Shown here: in pieces, positions 9,326-21,324 of the stretch
How the letters are laid out: every line of letters starts with the position of its first letter
Numbering within the stretch: the stretch's first letter is position 1
Assembly: GCF_001680005.1 (NCBI RefSeq)
Contig: NC_033566.1
Span: 2,356,001-2,420,000 of the forward strand
Reading direction: 5' to 3'
Origin: Plasmodium coatneyi
Lineage: Eukaryota; Apicomplexa; Aconoidasida; Haemosporida; Plasmodiidae
DNA length: 64,000 bases
Translations under genes and position numbers: made by a program
Notes under the pieces: model-generated
The model's database searches: none
What the model was told of the DNA's origin: nothing
What the model saw: the letters and a program-made list of their open reading frames with translations, nothing else

Positions 9326-11830
9326 CTATTCCTTCGGAAGAAAGTCTTCCTCCCTAAACCAGGAATCTGAACTTGTAACATCCCCTTTAGGAACAAAGCC
9401 TTCCTCCCTAAACCCGGAATCTGAATTTGGAACGTTTTCCTTAGGAACATCTTCCTTAGGAACGTTCTCTTCTTCCATAAACTTGGTTCCCATAAATTCT
9501 TGAACCAAAATTTCAAAAAAGTCGTTCTGAACCGATAGTGTGTCCCCCTTTTGACATTCGTCTAAGACTTCTAAATGAATATCAATAATCGTGCGGCGAT
9601 CCACACGGCAGCGGGGACCTTCCCTTATCCTACCCTTTGGAACAGATCTTGGTTGTTTGCGTTCCTTTATTAAGGTATATTCACGTGGACCATCTGCCTG
9701 GTCATCCACATGATCAAGGAGTTGTTCTTGTAAGCGGGGAGAGGTTAAATGTTCCTCTCTTCTGTGACGTCGTCGTTTTTTACCTAGTGCAAAATACTGC
9801 AAAAAAAAGGGAGAAAATGTTTTTCAAAAAGGGGTGAGTGTATTGTTCTTAGGACCAGAACAATCAGTGTAAAACAAGTGCGAAGTGTACACTTAAGGTA
9901 TGAAGAAGGAGGAAGGTGTGCTCCTTTTTTTTCTTTCTTTTTTTTTTTTCCATCTTTTTTTTTATTTTTCCTTTTTTTTTATTTTTCCTTTTTTTTTTTT
10001 TTTTTTTTTTTTTGTTCCTATTGTTATTATTATTCTTCTTATTGTTTTTTTCCTTTTTTTTCTTTCTTTTACCTTCCATAGCAGATAACTCATGACAGAT
10101 GTACCAATGAGAACAGGGATTGTAGGAAGGTATGGGGTAAGATCAGAATGATCTGTGGGGTTACTGATTGGGAGTGGAACAGAAGGGTGGCGTCCGCTAC
10201 CCCTTGCTGCACGACTCTTTCCTGTTGGAACACTCCCAGAAGAACCTGGGTTCCAGGTTCCAGTAGAACCAGTACCAGAAGAACCTGGACCAGGGACACC
10301 ACCAGGAATAGGAGCAGGACTAACAAGCCCTGGGACAACAGGGATACCTGCCCCACCTGGACCACCGCCACCACTTATACCCCCTACACCCGGAATACCA
10401 CCCACACCAGGTACACCAGGTACCAAGCCATCTTGACTACCACCAGGAAGACTACTTGGAACACCTGGGACATCACCTAAGGACTCTCTTGTACTGCCAG
10501 AACCGGAAGAACCTGGATTCCAAGTTCCAGTGGAACCGGAACCAGAAGAACCAGGGTTCCAGGTTCCCGTAGAACCTGGTCCAGAGGATCCGGGTTTCCA
10601 TGTTCCAGTGGAACCGGTACCAGAAGAACCTGGATTCCACGTTCCTGTGGAACCTGGACCAGATACATTGTGTGTACCTAAAAAGTAAGGGAAGGAAGGA
10701 TGGCTGAATTAATTTTACTCTCTCTTTTTTTCTTTCTCCCCTTTTCTTTTTTTTTTTTTTAATGTATACCCTTTCCGGGTGCACACTTCCTTATTTTATT
10801 TTTTATACTCCTTACTTCTTCATTTTTTACTTTTTAATATTTATACTTTTTAATTTTTTTACGTCCTAATTTTTTACACGTCCTAATTTTTTTTACACGT
10901 CCTAATTTTTTTCCGCGTCCTTTTTACACTTCTTTCACTTTGTAATTTTTTTACACGTCCAGAATTTTTTATTTTTTGTACTTTTTAGATCCATATTATA
11001 GATGGACACATTTCTTAGGAGTGTTAATTCTTCTTTTTTTTATTTTTACCTGGAGAATGAGGTGCCTGAGGTTGCTGAGCACCAGGGCCGGAGGAACCAG
11101 GAGATTGGGGTCCAGCTGCATCCGGTGGTCCTGGTTCCGGAGGGGATGCTGGTTCTTGGTCCCCTTCAGATCGTGCACGAGGTTGAAGAGATGGTGGTGT
11201 TGTACAAATATCAGTTGCTGCTTTCATAGCTTTCTCTATATTGGCATCATTATTCTGGAACAGTTCTTCCACTTTTTTCATTAGATTACCTTTGTCCTCT
11301 TCACAGACTTTTCCATTTATTTGTTTTTTATTCCATAGGTCATTATCTACGTTTAGTGTGCAATCTTTATAGTTTTTATCCCTTTCACATGGTACACAAT
11401 CACTCTTACCATTCGGACCCTTATCCTTACACCATTCAACCATCATTGCATTCCCTTTTTCAAACATTTCACTTATTTTATCTTCCTGCACCGCCGGACA
11501 TTTTTGCGTTATTTTATTTGCGTATTCATTAAGTAGAATGCACTTCATAACTTGCTCAAACTGCACATTATGAACAGCCTTCTTTTCTTCCTTTTCTATC
11601 TTCGTTGGATCTTTTTCTGTTACTTTACACTTGTTAATTTTATAAATATGTTCTAACCCCCGAACAATGAACTGGCATGCCTTTTCTTCTGCTTGCGGAT
11701 TTGTACTACTACCCTCCTTAATGCCCTTACACACATCCCCCATAGTTTTACTATTATTGGTCATATCTTTAGATAGTTCCATCAGTCTCTTCTTGAAGTC
11801 CGTATCCCAATATGTACACTGTACAAAGAG

Positions 11831-11863
<33 letters not shown>

Positions 11864-14800
11864 AGAGTGGAATACATATATGTGCAATATTCCATGTTCA
11901 TACACATATAGGGTCTATTGATATTCCTTCTTTCTTTAATGTGCAGAATGTACACTGTCCACTAAAATGTCCGTAACTATAGTGGACAGTAAGGTCCACT
12001 TACCCAGTCTTGTTTGTCCCTGTCTGAAATTTTCCGGTCTTTAAACCAATTAATTGTTACACAGTTTGCACGATTACATAACGCATTATTTATAGAATTT
12101 ACAGTAGTTAGAACATTCTGTGCTTCCACATTCTTCCCCTTATCACTGAACATTTCATCCATTTTGTTTTTTACATTGTATTCCTTCTTATTGCCTATTT
12201 CACAACTTATGTTTGGTACCCTTTCACATACTTCACATTCCATCTTTCCACCATTAGCATTCTTACCCTTACACCAATTATCCCTTTGTGTATTTCCATT
12301 ATCAAACATTTTTTTAATTTCTTCTTCTGTGATAGGACACAGCTGACCCTTAGTTTGATCAATCATTCTATCAGCGAATACATTTAATAAAACACAAGAC
12401 GCAGTTCGATGGAATATGAGATTATCGTCTATCTTCCTTTTCTCCTTTTCATCGTCCTTCTTCTCCGGTTGCAGTGTACCTCTTTCAATTTCATAAATAT
12501 GTTTTAATCCTGCAATAATAAGCTTGCAAGCCTCTTTGTTTCTATTATCTAACCCTGGAATGCTATTACATTCCTTGTCAACATCTGGTTTCTGCTTGAG
12601 CATGCCTCCAGAAAGATTTTTCAGTTGATTGTTGACGTCCTTATCCCAAAATATACCCTAAGAACAAAAAAGGGGGAAGAGAAATATATACATATATGTA
12701 ATTTATACATGCGCAGGATTCATGGATGTGCCTTTTTTTCCTCCCTATGTTCTGCATAAAGAGTACTCCCCATTAAGATTACATTAACAGATGTTCACAA
12801 TATTGTTTCTTACAATGTACGTCGTATTCGTTTCTTGCATTCCCCTATTTGGAAACCACTTCTTCCATACACATTGTACGCGATTACATAAACTGCTTGA
12901 ATTATGTATGGTAGTGAAAGTTTTTTGTATGTCTTCATTCTTTTCGAGTTCGTCTTTTATTTTTTGCCGTTGGGTGTCACCCTTTCCACTTTTTAAATTT
13001 GTACATTTGTCCCAATTACATTGATTACATTTATTCTCCGCACTCTTGCACTCAGTTGTGTGAAGCTTTGCAGCGGCAGTAAAAGCCTGCACTATAGTTT
13101 TTTCGTCGATACAAGATTTCTCCCCAAGAAGTTTCCCGTATTCATTTAGTATTAGACAAGCCATAGTTTGTTCAAATATTTTGTCATTTTTTTTATGATC
13201 GGGATGAGCTGTGCCTTGCGGATTCCCCTCAATGCCGTATATATGTTTTAAGCCCTTAACAATGTATTGGCACGCCCTTTTGTTTGGACCATCTGCTGCA
13301 TCATCTTTCTCTTCAATGTTCTTGCACGGATCATCCTGGAGTGCACTTCCATTGGCTATAGCATTAGACAGGTCTTTCAATATTTCTTTCATGTCTCCAT
13401 CTTTCCAAATGTTATCCTGTCAATACAATTGAAAAAAAGAAGGAAGGAACATGTATATATATGAAGTACTTATACGAAAAACACTTCCATTCTTCCTGAG
13501 GATATATATGTTCCTCCATTTTAATTCTATACAATTAGACAGCCATGTTCAATATGAATCCTTTCCAAACCTCCCAAATCTGTTTGGCCTCTGCGTTGTT
13601 CTTCCCTTCCCTTTTGTCCCTGGTCTTTTGTGTTGTTACACATTGTGCACGATCACATAAGTTCTCATTTATATTATTTATATCACTCAGAGTTTTTTTT
13701 ATGTTGTGATCTGTACTGAGCATGCCCTTCACTTTGTCCTCCACTTTGGTTCTATTGCCGTTATCGGCCACCTCACATGTTAAAATTTCAACCCTCTCAC
13801 ACGTCATACAATCAGCCTGACCATTCTTATTTTTCTCCTTACACCAATCACTCATCTGATCATTCCCTCTATCAAATGCTTGTTTTATTGTTCCTACATC
13901 GACCTTACAAGGGGATGTAACCTTCTCTTTCAACTTATTAGCATAGGCGTTCAAAACTAAGCATAGCATTGTTTGCTTAAACTTCCAGTTATCTTCGGGG
14001 TTCTTATCCTTACCTTCCTTCTGAATACCGTATATGTACCGTAATCCTGCAGTAATGTATCTGCATGCTTTTATCTCTGTGTCAGTAACTATTCTACTAC
14101 TTGGCTCTTCATTTTTTTTACAATAAGTATCCATATTTGCTTCATTCGTAATTATGTTCTTAGAGAGCCTTTCTAATTCACCCTTAATATCATCCTCCAT
14201 GGAGTCCTACTCATATGGAAGAGGAGGAAGGAAAATATATATACATATTCCCTCCATGTATGTACATAAATACTACAGAGACTACATTATAAATTAATGC
14301 CTATGCACCATAGTACTCATTGTAGAGGCGGCGCCCACAGTGCGCTGTACTATGTCCTACCCATTTCTTCACTTTTTCTGCTTTATTTTGATACCACTTT
14401 TGTTCTACGCACGTAACACGTTTACATAGGTCATCCTTGTGCGTGCTGCAGTCTTCACCACCTGTCGAAGGAGAACAAAGTGAAGACATGAATGAGTAGT
14501 GGTAGATTCATTCCTTTCTTCTACATTCACCTTTTCTTTTTTTTTTTCCCTTCCTTTTCATTATTCTCTTTTTTTTCTTTCCCTTTCGTCCTTTTTTTTT
14601 CTTCTGTGTCGTCCTTTTTTTTTCCCCTTCTCTTTCTTCCTTTCTTCTTTTTCCTTCTTCCTTTTAGGGAAGAAAAAGGAAGGAAGGAAGGAACACAAAA
14701 AAAAAAAAAAAAGGAAAGAAAGGACAGTGGTTAAGGGTGGTAGGACGGTCGGTGCCCACCACTAGTGTCGCTTCTACTGGGATTACCTGCTAAAGCCTGC

Positions 14801-16810
14801 TGTTTCTTTTCTGCCTTTTCTCGCATATTTTTTTCAAACAGTTCCTTCAAATTTTCCTGTACCACTTGGTATGCTCTTTGCTCCCAATCATCACCCCCCC
14901 GTGCAGCATCCTTCGCTTCCTTAGCTTTGAACAATAGGATCTCCAACTCCTTGCTCCCTCCTGAAGGTTCCTTCCCGGGAGGGTCGGTGTCCTTGTCGTC
15001 CTCTAGAGACACGTCTTCCTTGTTGTAGACTGTTATTTCTAAATTCTGTAAGGTTTCTGAGTCCAATTCCCCTTCCTTTGGGCAAATTCCCTCGTTTTGT
15101 CCCTCCTTCTGTATGTCGTGCAGTTTGCTCTTTCCTTCTTGTACTAGCGATGACCCAAAACCATGGTTGTCTGTCCTCTTAAAATCATCAATCCCCTTCT
15201 TAATTTGATCCCACAAGAACCTTTTCCCCAAATATAAACTTCCGAAATCCACATCACTACAGAGTTGATTCCCACCCTTAAGATCCATAGTTGTCCTCAT
15301 TTGTTCCCTATTCTTTTTAACTGTTTCTGATACTTCCTTTAACATACAATGCTTACCTAACATTTTTAGAATAGTAACTTTTCCAATTAAACATCTATAA
15401 TAAGAGTGTAGTTTCTTTTCTTCCGGTTTTTCATCCTCCTCTTCTCCTTGTACCCATCGGAACTTTGCTCCTCCTGCCTCGTTACGTCCTATCTTTAATC
15501 CATCCATCCAAAGAAATATCCTTGCTACAATTTTGCATAACTCATTTTCTTCTTTCTTCTTGCTTTCGTCCAACGTGGAACACATTTTCAGATCCTGCTC
15601 TGCATCCTCCTCTATCTTATACATCATGTCTCCGGAGAATTTGTAGAACTCTTCCCATATTTTGGTCTATAAGAGTGAATTAACATAAGTACACATATAT
15701 ATATATGTATGCTATATATATTGTTTTCCTCCCCTAAACCGCGACACTCTAATCCTTCCTACTTAGGGCTGTTACTTTCATTTTTTTTTTTTTTTATTTT
15801 CTTAATACACCCTTCGGGTGTACTTGGAGGTTCCCCCTTGTCCGGTTTCCTTTCACGCCTTGTCCAGTTTGTCCCACCTATCCAGTTGGACCCCTTATGC
15901 AGTTCATTCAGTTTCAGGTTCGCTTGTCTGCGGGAAGTTTATCCTTTACACCCCTTTCTTCTTTTAAACACCAGACCATAAACACTAAACCCTAAACCCT
16001 AAACCCTGAACCCTAAACCCTGAACCCTAAACCTACTCCTACACACTAAGCCACTACTCCTACACCCTAAAACCCACTCCTACACCCTAAAACCCGCTCC
16101 TACACCTTGAACCCTAAAACCGAAGTTTTATTCTTCAATTTTCCACTTATTCTCCACAAACCACTCCTATTTTCCACCTTCCCTTAACCCGGAACCTTCT
16201 GTTCCTTCTTTCTTCCTTTTCCTTCCTTCCTCTTTAGACCCTCCTTTCCTTCCACCTATCATCCCTAACAACCTCTTCCTTCGATCACCCTACCACCCTA
16301 ACACAACCTTCCTTCGATCTACCAGCCCTAACAACCTTCCTTCCATCAACCAACCACCCTAACAACCCACCTACCACCTAACAACCCACCTACCACCTAA
16401 CAACCCACCTACCACCTAACAACCCACCTACCACCTGACAACCCACCTACCACCTCTAACAACCTTCCTTCCACCACCCCTAACAACCATCCTTCCACCA
16501 ACCACCACGAACAATATTCCTTCCCTTAGGAAGTACCTTCCTTGCACCCCTAACAATCTTCGTTCCTTTAGGAAGGTTACTTCCTTTCTAACCTTCATAG
16601 TAAACTCCTCCTTCCATTATATATGTATATTTTTTCATATATTATTATTCTACTACTCCCCCTCACACATTTAAAGAGTTCATTTACCTCAAATTTGTCC
16701 ACTTTGCCCATACTGTGTGCTTTCATCCATGTTCTCAATAAATTGTTGAAGAAATGGAGCTGCCGTATGGCAGCTGGATTCGCCACTCGTCCTGGTGCTG
16801 CTCCTGCCAT
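9326..16810 (-). CDS. SICAvar: SICAvar gene B, nine exons, about 1613 aa
   Basis: A complete SICA antigen gene. Exons, 5' to 3', are 16688-16810, 14787-15666, 14361-14461, 13571-14206, 12814-13416, 12004-12657, 11050-11818, 10073-10677 and 9326-9796. All join in frame. Residues 1-41 are the short N-terminal exon and 42-368 the alpha-type region plus a small Cys exon (DLCKRVTCVEQKW). Four Cys-rich beta-type exons follow (369-580, 581-781, 782-999 and from 1000), each with the landmarks ACxYIxxGLxxIYxI, CxxLNxYAxxL and CxRxxCV. A Pro/Gly repeat follows, then a membrane segment at about 1435-1457 (PTIPVLIGTSVMSYLLW), then the SICA C-terminal cytoplasmic domain (TIIDIHLEVLDECQKGD). The start is the ATG at 16810; the upstream in-frame GTG at 16819 is not a start. 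The exon 4 donor (GAG|GTTTGG) is the weakest call. Whether the gene is expressed cannot be seen. Confidence 0.93.
10240..10677 (-). repeat. 39-bp coding minisatellite in SICAvar B exon 8
   Basis: Exon 8 begins with about four tandem copies of a 39-bp unit encoding PGSTGTWNPGSSG variants (10505-10665). An isolated further copy near 10240-10280 is separated by a Val/Pro/Gly-rich stretch (VPGVPGVGG). The repeat sits between the last beta domain and the membrane segment, so it forms an extracellular stalk. Confidence 0.85.
10860..10960. repeat. ACACGTCCTAATTTTTT repeat in intron 7 of SICAvar B
   Basis: About three imperfect copies of a T-rich 18-bp unit containing ACACGTCCTAATTTTTT. It is related to the longer perfect array at 23270-23395 in the same intron of gene C. 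Confidence 0.75.
15820..16600. repeat. Repeat mosaic in intron 1 of SICAvar B
   Basis: In order: a short remnant of the CTTGTCCGGTT minisatellite (15834-15900); telomere-like CCCTAAA/CCCTGAA repeats (15975-16150); and a CCTTCCTT/CCACCCTAACAA pyrimidine repeat. The last includes five copies of a 19-bp unit (CAACCCACCTACCACCTAA) at about 16366-16450. Gene B intron 1 (1021 bp) is the shortest of the three, mainly because its minisatellite has contracted. Confidence 0.85.
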
Positions 16811-16938
16811 GTTGCCCACACTAATCTTTGGATGATTGGTTGGGTGATGACCCCTGTGGGTGATCCTGTTGGTGAAACCATTGGGACTCCGGTCCCTACA
16901 TTCGTGCTACTACCAATATTACTACTACTACTATGCTG

Positions 16939-17046
16939 GAGACCTAATGCTCAATAGAACATTGTTTTGTTCTGCTGTTCTGCTCAAGGGAATGCACAAT
17001 CTTCCGTCCACCCCTCCTTTACTCCTTCCTATGTACATACTGCATT
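16939..17046 (-). promoter_or_regulatory. Conserved element upstream of SICAvar B start
   Basis: Counterpart of 4529-4620, about 130-235 bp upstream of the ATG. It contains GAACATTGTTTTGTTCTG, a second TGTTCTGCTC, AAGGGAATGCACAATCTTCC and CCTATGTACATACTGCATTC. Confidence 0.55.
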
Positions 17047-18190
17047 CTGTAAAGAAAAAAAAGGAAGAAGGAAGGAAAGGAATTATCCTCCTTTTTTCTC
17101 TTTTCTATTTTTCCTTTTCCAAGAAAACATTCCTTTCTTCCCTTCCCCTTCCTTATACAATTGCATTCTTCTAAGACGAAAAAAAGAGGATGAAGCAAGA
17201 AATTACCTACCTTTCCTTCCTTTCTTCTCTCCAATTTGTTCTTTTTTTTTTTTTTTTTTTTTTCCTCTTTCTTTTAAAAAAAAAGATGGAGGAATTATCC
17301 ACATTTCTCCTTTTTTCCCTTTTTTTTTAAATTTCTTCTTTTTTCTTTTTTTTTCTTAAAACCTTTTTTTTTAATTTTTGTCTTTTTCTTAACTTGCTTT
17401 CCTTTTGTTTCTTTAAAAAAATATAAAAAAAGGAGAAGCAACCTTACGCCATCCTTATACATTCTATGCATATACTTCGTTTTTTGCATTGTTCAAAAAA
17501 AAAAAAAAGGGAAAAGAACGAAGAAATTACTTACTTTTTTTTTTTTCTTCTTTTTAAAGAAGATTATATAAAAGAAAAGAGATTAGAAAACTCTTTTTTT
17601 TTTTAGGGAATATTTTTCTTTTAAAAATTAAGAATGGAAGAAAGAAAAAAGGGAAGAGAAGAGTAGAATGTTGGTGGTAGTATAAGTTCTTTTCCTTTTT
17701 CTTCTCATTCTATTTCTTCTTTCTTTTGAAAGAAGAAATAAAGGAAAAGAAAATTGGAGAGGAGAACGAAGGAAAGGTAGGTTATTCTCTCCTTCTTGTT
17801 CTTGTTCTTCTTTTTCTTCAGAAAGAATACAATGTATAAGGAAGAGAAGGAAGATTATTCTTTTTATAAGTAAAAAGGAAAAATTAAGATAAAAAAAAAA
17901 AAAAGAAAAAGGAAAAAGGAAAGGGGTGGGTAATTCCCTCCTTTGCTTCTTTTTAGAACAATGCAAAAAATAAACGTACATAGTCGGGAGGTATATGAAA
18001 AGGAAGGAATGTTGTTCCATTCTTCACATCTTCTCCCTTCTCCTTTTTTTTTTTTTTTTTAATAAAAGGATGTATAGTGCAGGTAAGGAAAGGAAGGAAG
18101 TTCCTCTCTTCTTTTTAAAGGAAAAGGAAGGAGAAAGTATAAAATGGTGGTGGTAGGTTGCTTCCTCTTTTTATTTTTAAATAAATACAG
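17047..18190. other. Low-complexity purine/pyrimidine tract upstream of SICAvar B
   Basis: Strand-asymmetric AAG/CTT-rich DNA with many GAAAAGGAAGGA-type motifs and homopolymer runs. The frames are Lys/Glu or Phe/Ser only and no gene is supported. Confidence 0.8.
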
Positions 18191-18329
18191 AAAATGCATA
18201 CAGATTTGTTTTTTATCCCACTACTTCTTATTCCACCTGCACTAACTATATATACTCTAGGAGATATGTTCGTTCTTATAGTAATATTAAAAGGAAGTTA
18301 TCATAAAAGACGAAAAAAAAAATAAATAA

Positions 18330-19445
18330 AATAAATGCAGAGCTTGTTGAGAAGCTCAGGTTAAGCGAGAGAAACGCATAAATAATGCACACGAGGGGAT
18401 ATGTCCAATGAGATTATAAAATAAAGGTAGAGCCTACTGCGATCCAGTGAATGGGTAGGATTATGCAAACGAGGAGTTCCCAAGGGATGTAAAGTTCTGA
18501 CTACAACGTTGTCCAAAAAAGGGGGAATGAGTCCTGGGGAACACCTTTTCCAAAAACATCACAGTTGAAGTGGTACGATGTGGTATTCCGCAGCAGTAGG
18601 GATGGGCGTTGGTTACTTAAGTGTGAGGAGTTTCTTCAAATGGGTGAGTTCCACAAAGGGAGATGGAGACCTCTTGCGATAGGGCTGACCATATCACTCT
18701 GTTTACCCCCTCCCCTTTGCATGATCTCATTTATGTTGTACTTCTCCCCCTACCGCTCTTCACGGCGAATAGGCCGCTGCACAATCGTGGAACCACAGCA
18801 TGGGGACTCTATGGCGCCGACTGTGGTCCTCATTGCTTAAAAAATCTTCCAAGTTGTGCTGCAAAGGGGTGAGGGGGGGTAAGAAAAGGAGGAATTTATT
18901 ACAATTCAGTTATCTTGCTTCTTAGTTCCCCCCACTTTGGGGATCACTTTGCACATAGTGCTGAACCGCCCCCTCTCAGATTTGCTCCATTTGTAACCTT
19001 TCCGATCATCTCCAAATCGCTCTGCACAAGGTACAAAGAAAGAAATTCAGCTCCTCCCTTTTATGTTTCAGAAGAGGGTAAATAGTGTGCACGTGTGGTT
19101 GTACATATATATGGACAAGTGTGCATATATATGCACATGGGCGAGACATCACTTGGGGGATATGCAACCCATACACTCCACTTCTCACAGCATTCTGTTT
19201 GTTACCAGCTCTGCGAAGTGTGAGCTGCACTTGGGAGTTATTTCCTGTCGTATTAAGCGGAGGGTGAAAGGGGAGCATGTCACCATGTGGAATGTCACCC
19301 TATGTGGGAAGTCACCATGTAGGAAGTTACAATGTGGGAAACCGCACCGAGGAGTAAGTTCCATGTGGAGGAAGCGCCTTTCCGTTCCAGAACGAGGTGA
19401 CTGTGGTGAGTGGCTCCCCATGGGAAGGGAGAGAAGAGAACGAAG
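18330..19445 (+). repeat. Segmental duplication unit, copy 2 (truncated)
   Basis: Matches 5803-6850 of copy 1 and 31700-32750 of copy 3 (for example TTGTCCAAAAAAGGGGGAAT, and TCTCCAAATCGCTCTGCACA near 19008). Homology stops near 19445. DNA equivalent to 6850-8480 of copy 1 is missing and the large open frame at 19501-20448 follows directly. Confidence 0.75.
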
Positions 19446-19500
19446 GCACATTTGAAGCAGTTAACACTGAAACAGTTAACCATTACCCGAGTTTTATTGA

Positions 19501-20448
19501 CCCAACGAATCATGTCCCCATGTTGGCTTCCAAAGGGGGGAGGACAGCTACCCTAATCTACAGAATAGCATAAGAGAAACTACTCAGTTAGACGCGTTAG
19601 CAGCATGCGTGGGGGCAGACAATCCTTACGGTGTAGGAAGCGTTGAGTATGATCTCGCTCCATTTGTAGAAAAGGAGGCACAATCCCAAAAAATGCGGTT
19701 CATGAGTTCGCCATGTGAAAGGGCAGATGATAGGCTCAACGGGGATAAGTTAGACTCAGGGATAATGGAAGAAAATGTAGAGCTTACGGGGGAAGGAAAC
19801 TACCTCTACTATAACGGATACGCGAATGAAGGAATGAACAACTGTACTGAGGAAGGCAATTACAATATGGTTGAAAAATCAAATGACGACTGTAGCAGTG
19901 GTAGTCCACACGGCAATGGCCAGTACCCCCTGCATGAGAAGGTGCACTACGAATTTGGACACATGATTCAGGTGCTTCCAAGTTATGAGCAGCTCGAACG
20001 GGAAGGGAGCTGTCTGGATAACGTTGTGGATAGGCAGGCACAGTCTCAGTTTGACAACGCACATTATCGGTTCGGCGTGTGCAGCGGGGAGGCTCATCCG
20101 TTGACTGGTGATGTAGTTCCCGGGGAACAGCACACGGATGAGCTAAGTGGGAACAGCAACCATAGCAGCAACCATAATACAACTCCAAACAGTTACGACG
20201 CAGTCTCATACAACGACGACTTTACGAAGGCAAACCTAACCTCCACATCCATTTCCACCCCCATGGCAAACATGAAGGATATGAACAATTATGAATTTTT
20301 CGCTAACAGGAAAATGATCGACCAGCTGAGGTTCACTTCAAATTCGAGTACCATAAACACGGAGTACCTCCCGAGTAACCTTTTAAATTCTATAAGCATC
20401 AACAACTTGTGTCCTTCCAATAATGTCAATGAACAGGTGCAGAAGTAG
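19501..20448 (+). pseudogene. 3' exon or truncated copy of an Asn-rich gene, family unknown
   Basis: The frame is open from a TGA at 19498-19500 to a TAG at 20446-20448, about 315 codons, with no convincing ATG start near its 5' end. The encoded sequence is hydrophilic and rich in Asn, Ser, Tyr and Glu, and ends SISINNLCPSNNVNEQVQK. The last 60 residues recur almost unchanged at 33919-34105. Lack of a start and truncation of the segmental unit upstream suggest the 3' exon of a gene that has lost its 5' part. The composition resembles inter-domain regions of Plasmodium regulatory proteins, but no domain is visible and I assign no function. It could be an intact exon of a spliced gene whose 5' exon I failed to find. 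Confidence 0.5.
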
Positions 20449-21324
20449 GCGCCGTAGACTGGAAGGGACTTAAGGGGGGTGTTACACGGATGGGGAGAAG
20501 AAAAAAAATAAAAGTACAATACAAGGTAACCATTTAATGACTAGTTTGGTAGGACGAACAGTTCGCACCTCATCTACACTGAGTCATGATATAATTATAT
20601 TTTATACTACCCGCTGGGAGCTTTACTAATTTGGGAATTCCCATGAAAAGAGGTAGAACCCCCCACTCGCTCAACTTGTTCCTTTTTTTTTTTTCTCCTA
20701 TTTTTTTTTTTTTTCTTTCCATTTTTTCAATTCCATTTTGAACTTACACCTTTAAAAGGGGGTGCATATTTTCTATACTTACGATGGTGTTGAGCGAGCT
20801 ACCACCCCCTTTTATTGTGTGTGTACTTTTTCCCATGCTCTTTTTTTTTTTTTTAAATTTAGAAGGGTAGACGGATCTTTTCTTTTTCTTTCTTTCTTCT
20901 TTTCTTCCTTGTGTATCTGTGAATAACTAAATAAGGAAATCATATCCCAGACTGGGCGCGAAAAGAAAAAAAAAAAAAAAAAAAAAGGAAGAAAAAGGTG
21001 CTGACCTCTTTAAAGAAATATTCATGTATTTTAAAAAACTAAAAAAAAATTATCGAGTCAAAATTTTATAACAGAATAAATAAGCCTTTTAATTTTTCAG
21101 TAAAAAAAATTCACCAGCAGGTGAATAAAGTGAAAATTTTACCAAACAAATCAAAATAAGGCGAAAAATTTTTTTCCGCTTATACTGATTACACATAAAA
21201 ATAAGCACTTCCATACAAAACAAAACAAAACAAAAAAAAAGAAAAATCTTTACTACACCCTAAACCTGGAACCTGTTCCTTAGAAACATCTTCCATAGGA
21301 ACACCTTCCCTAGAAATTTCTTCC
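20449..21324. other. Intergenic region, 3' flank of SICAvar C
   Basis: The first part (to about 20640) matches 34106-34300, the sequence after the shorter copy of the same 3' exon. At 20800-20880 it matches 8730-8830. From 21189 a second reading frame on the minus strand continues the SICAvar C tail repeat after the stop at 21325. No other gene is seen. Confidence 0.7.

Noticed and set aside
10155..10436. Plus-strand Pro/Gly-rich frame opposite SICAvar B exon 8
   Set aside because: It is the antisense shadow of the coding stalk repeat; the minus strand has the splice sites, membrane segment and homology.
16811..16819. In-frame upstream start for SICAvar B giving three more residues
   Set aside because: The codon at 16819 is GTG, and the ATG at 16810 aligns with the starts of genes A and C.
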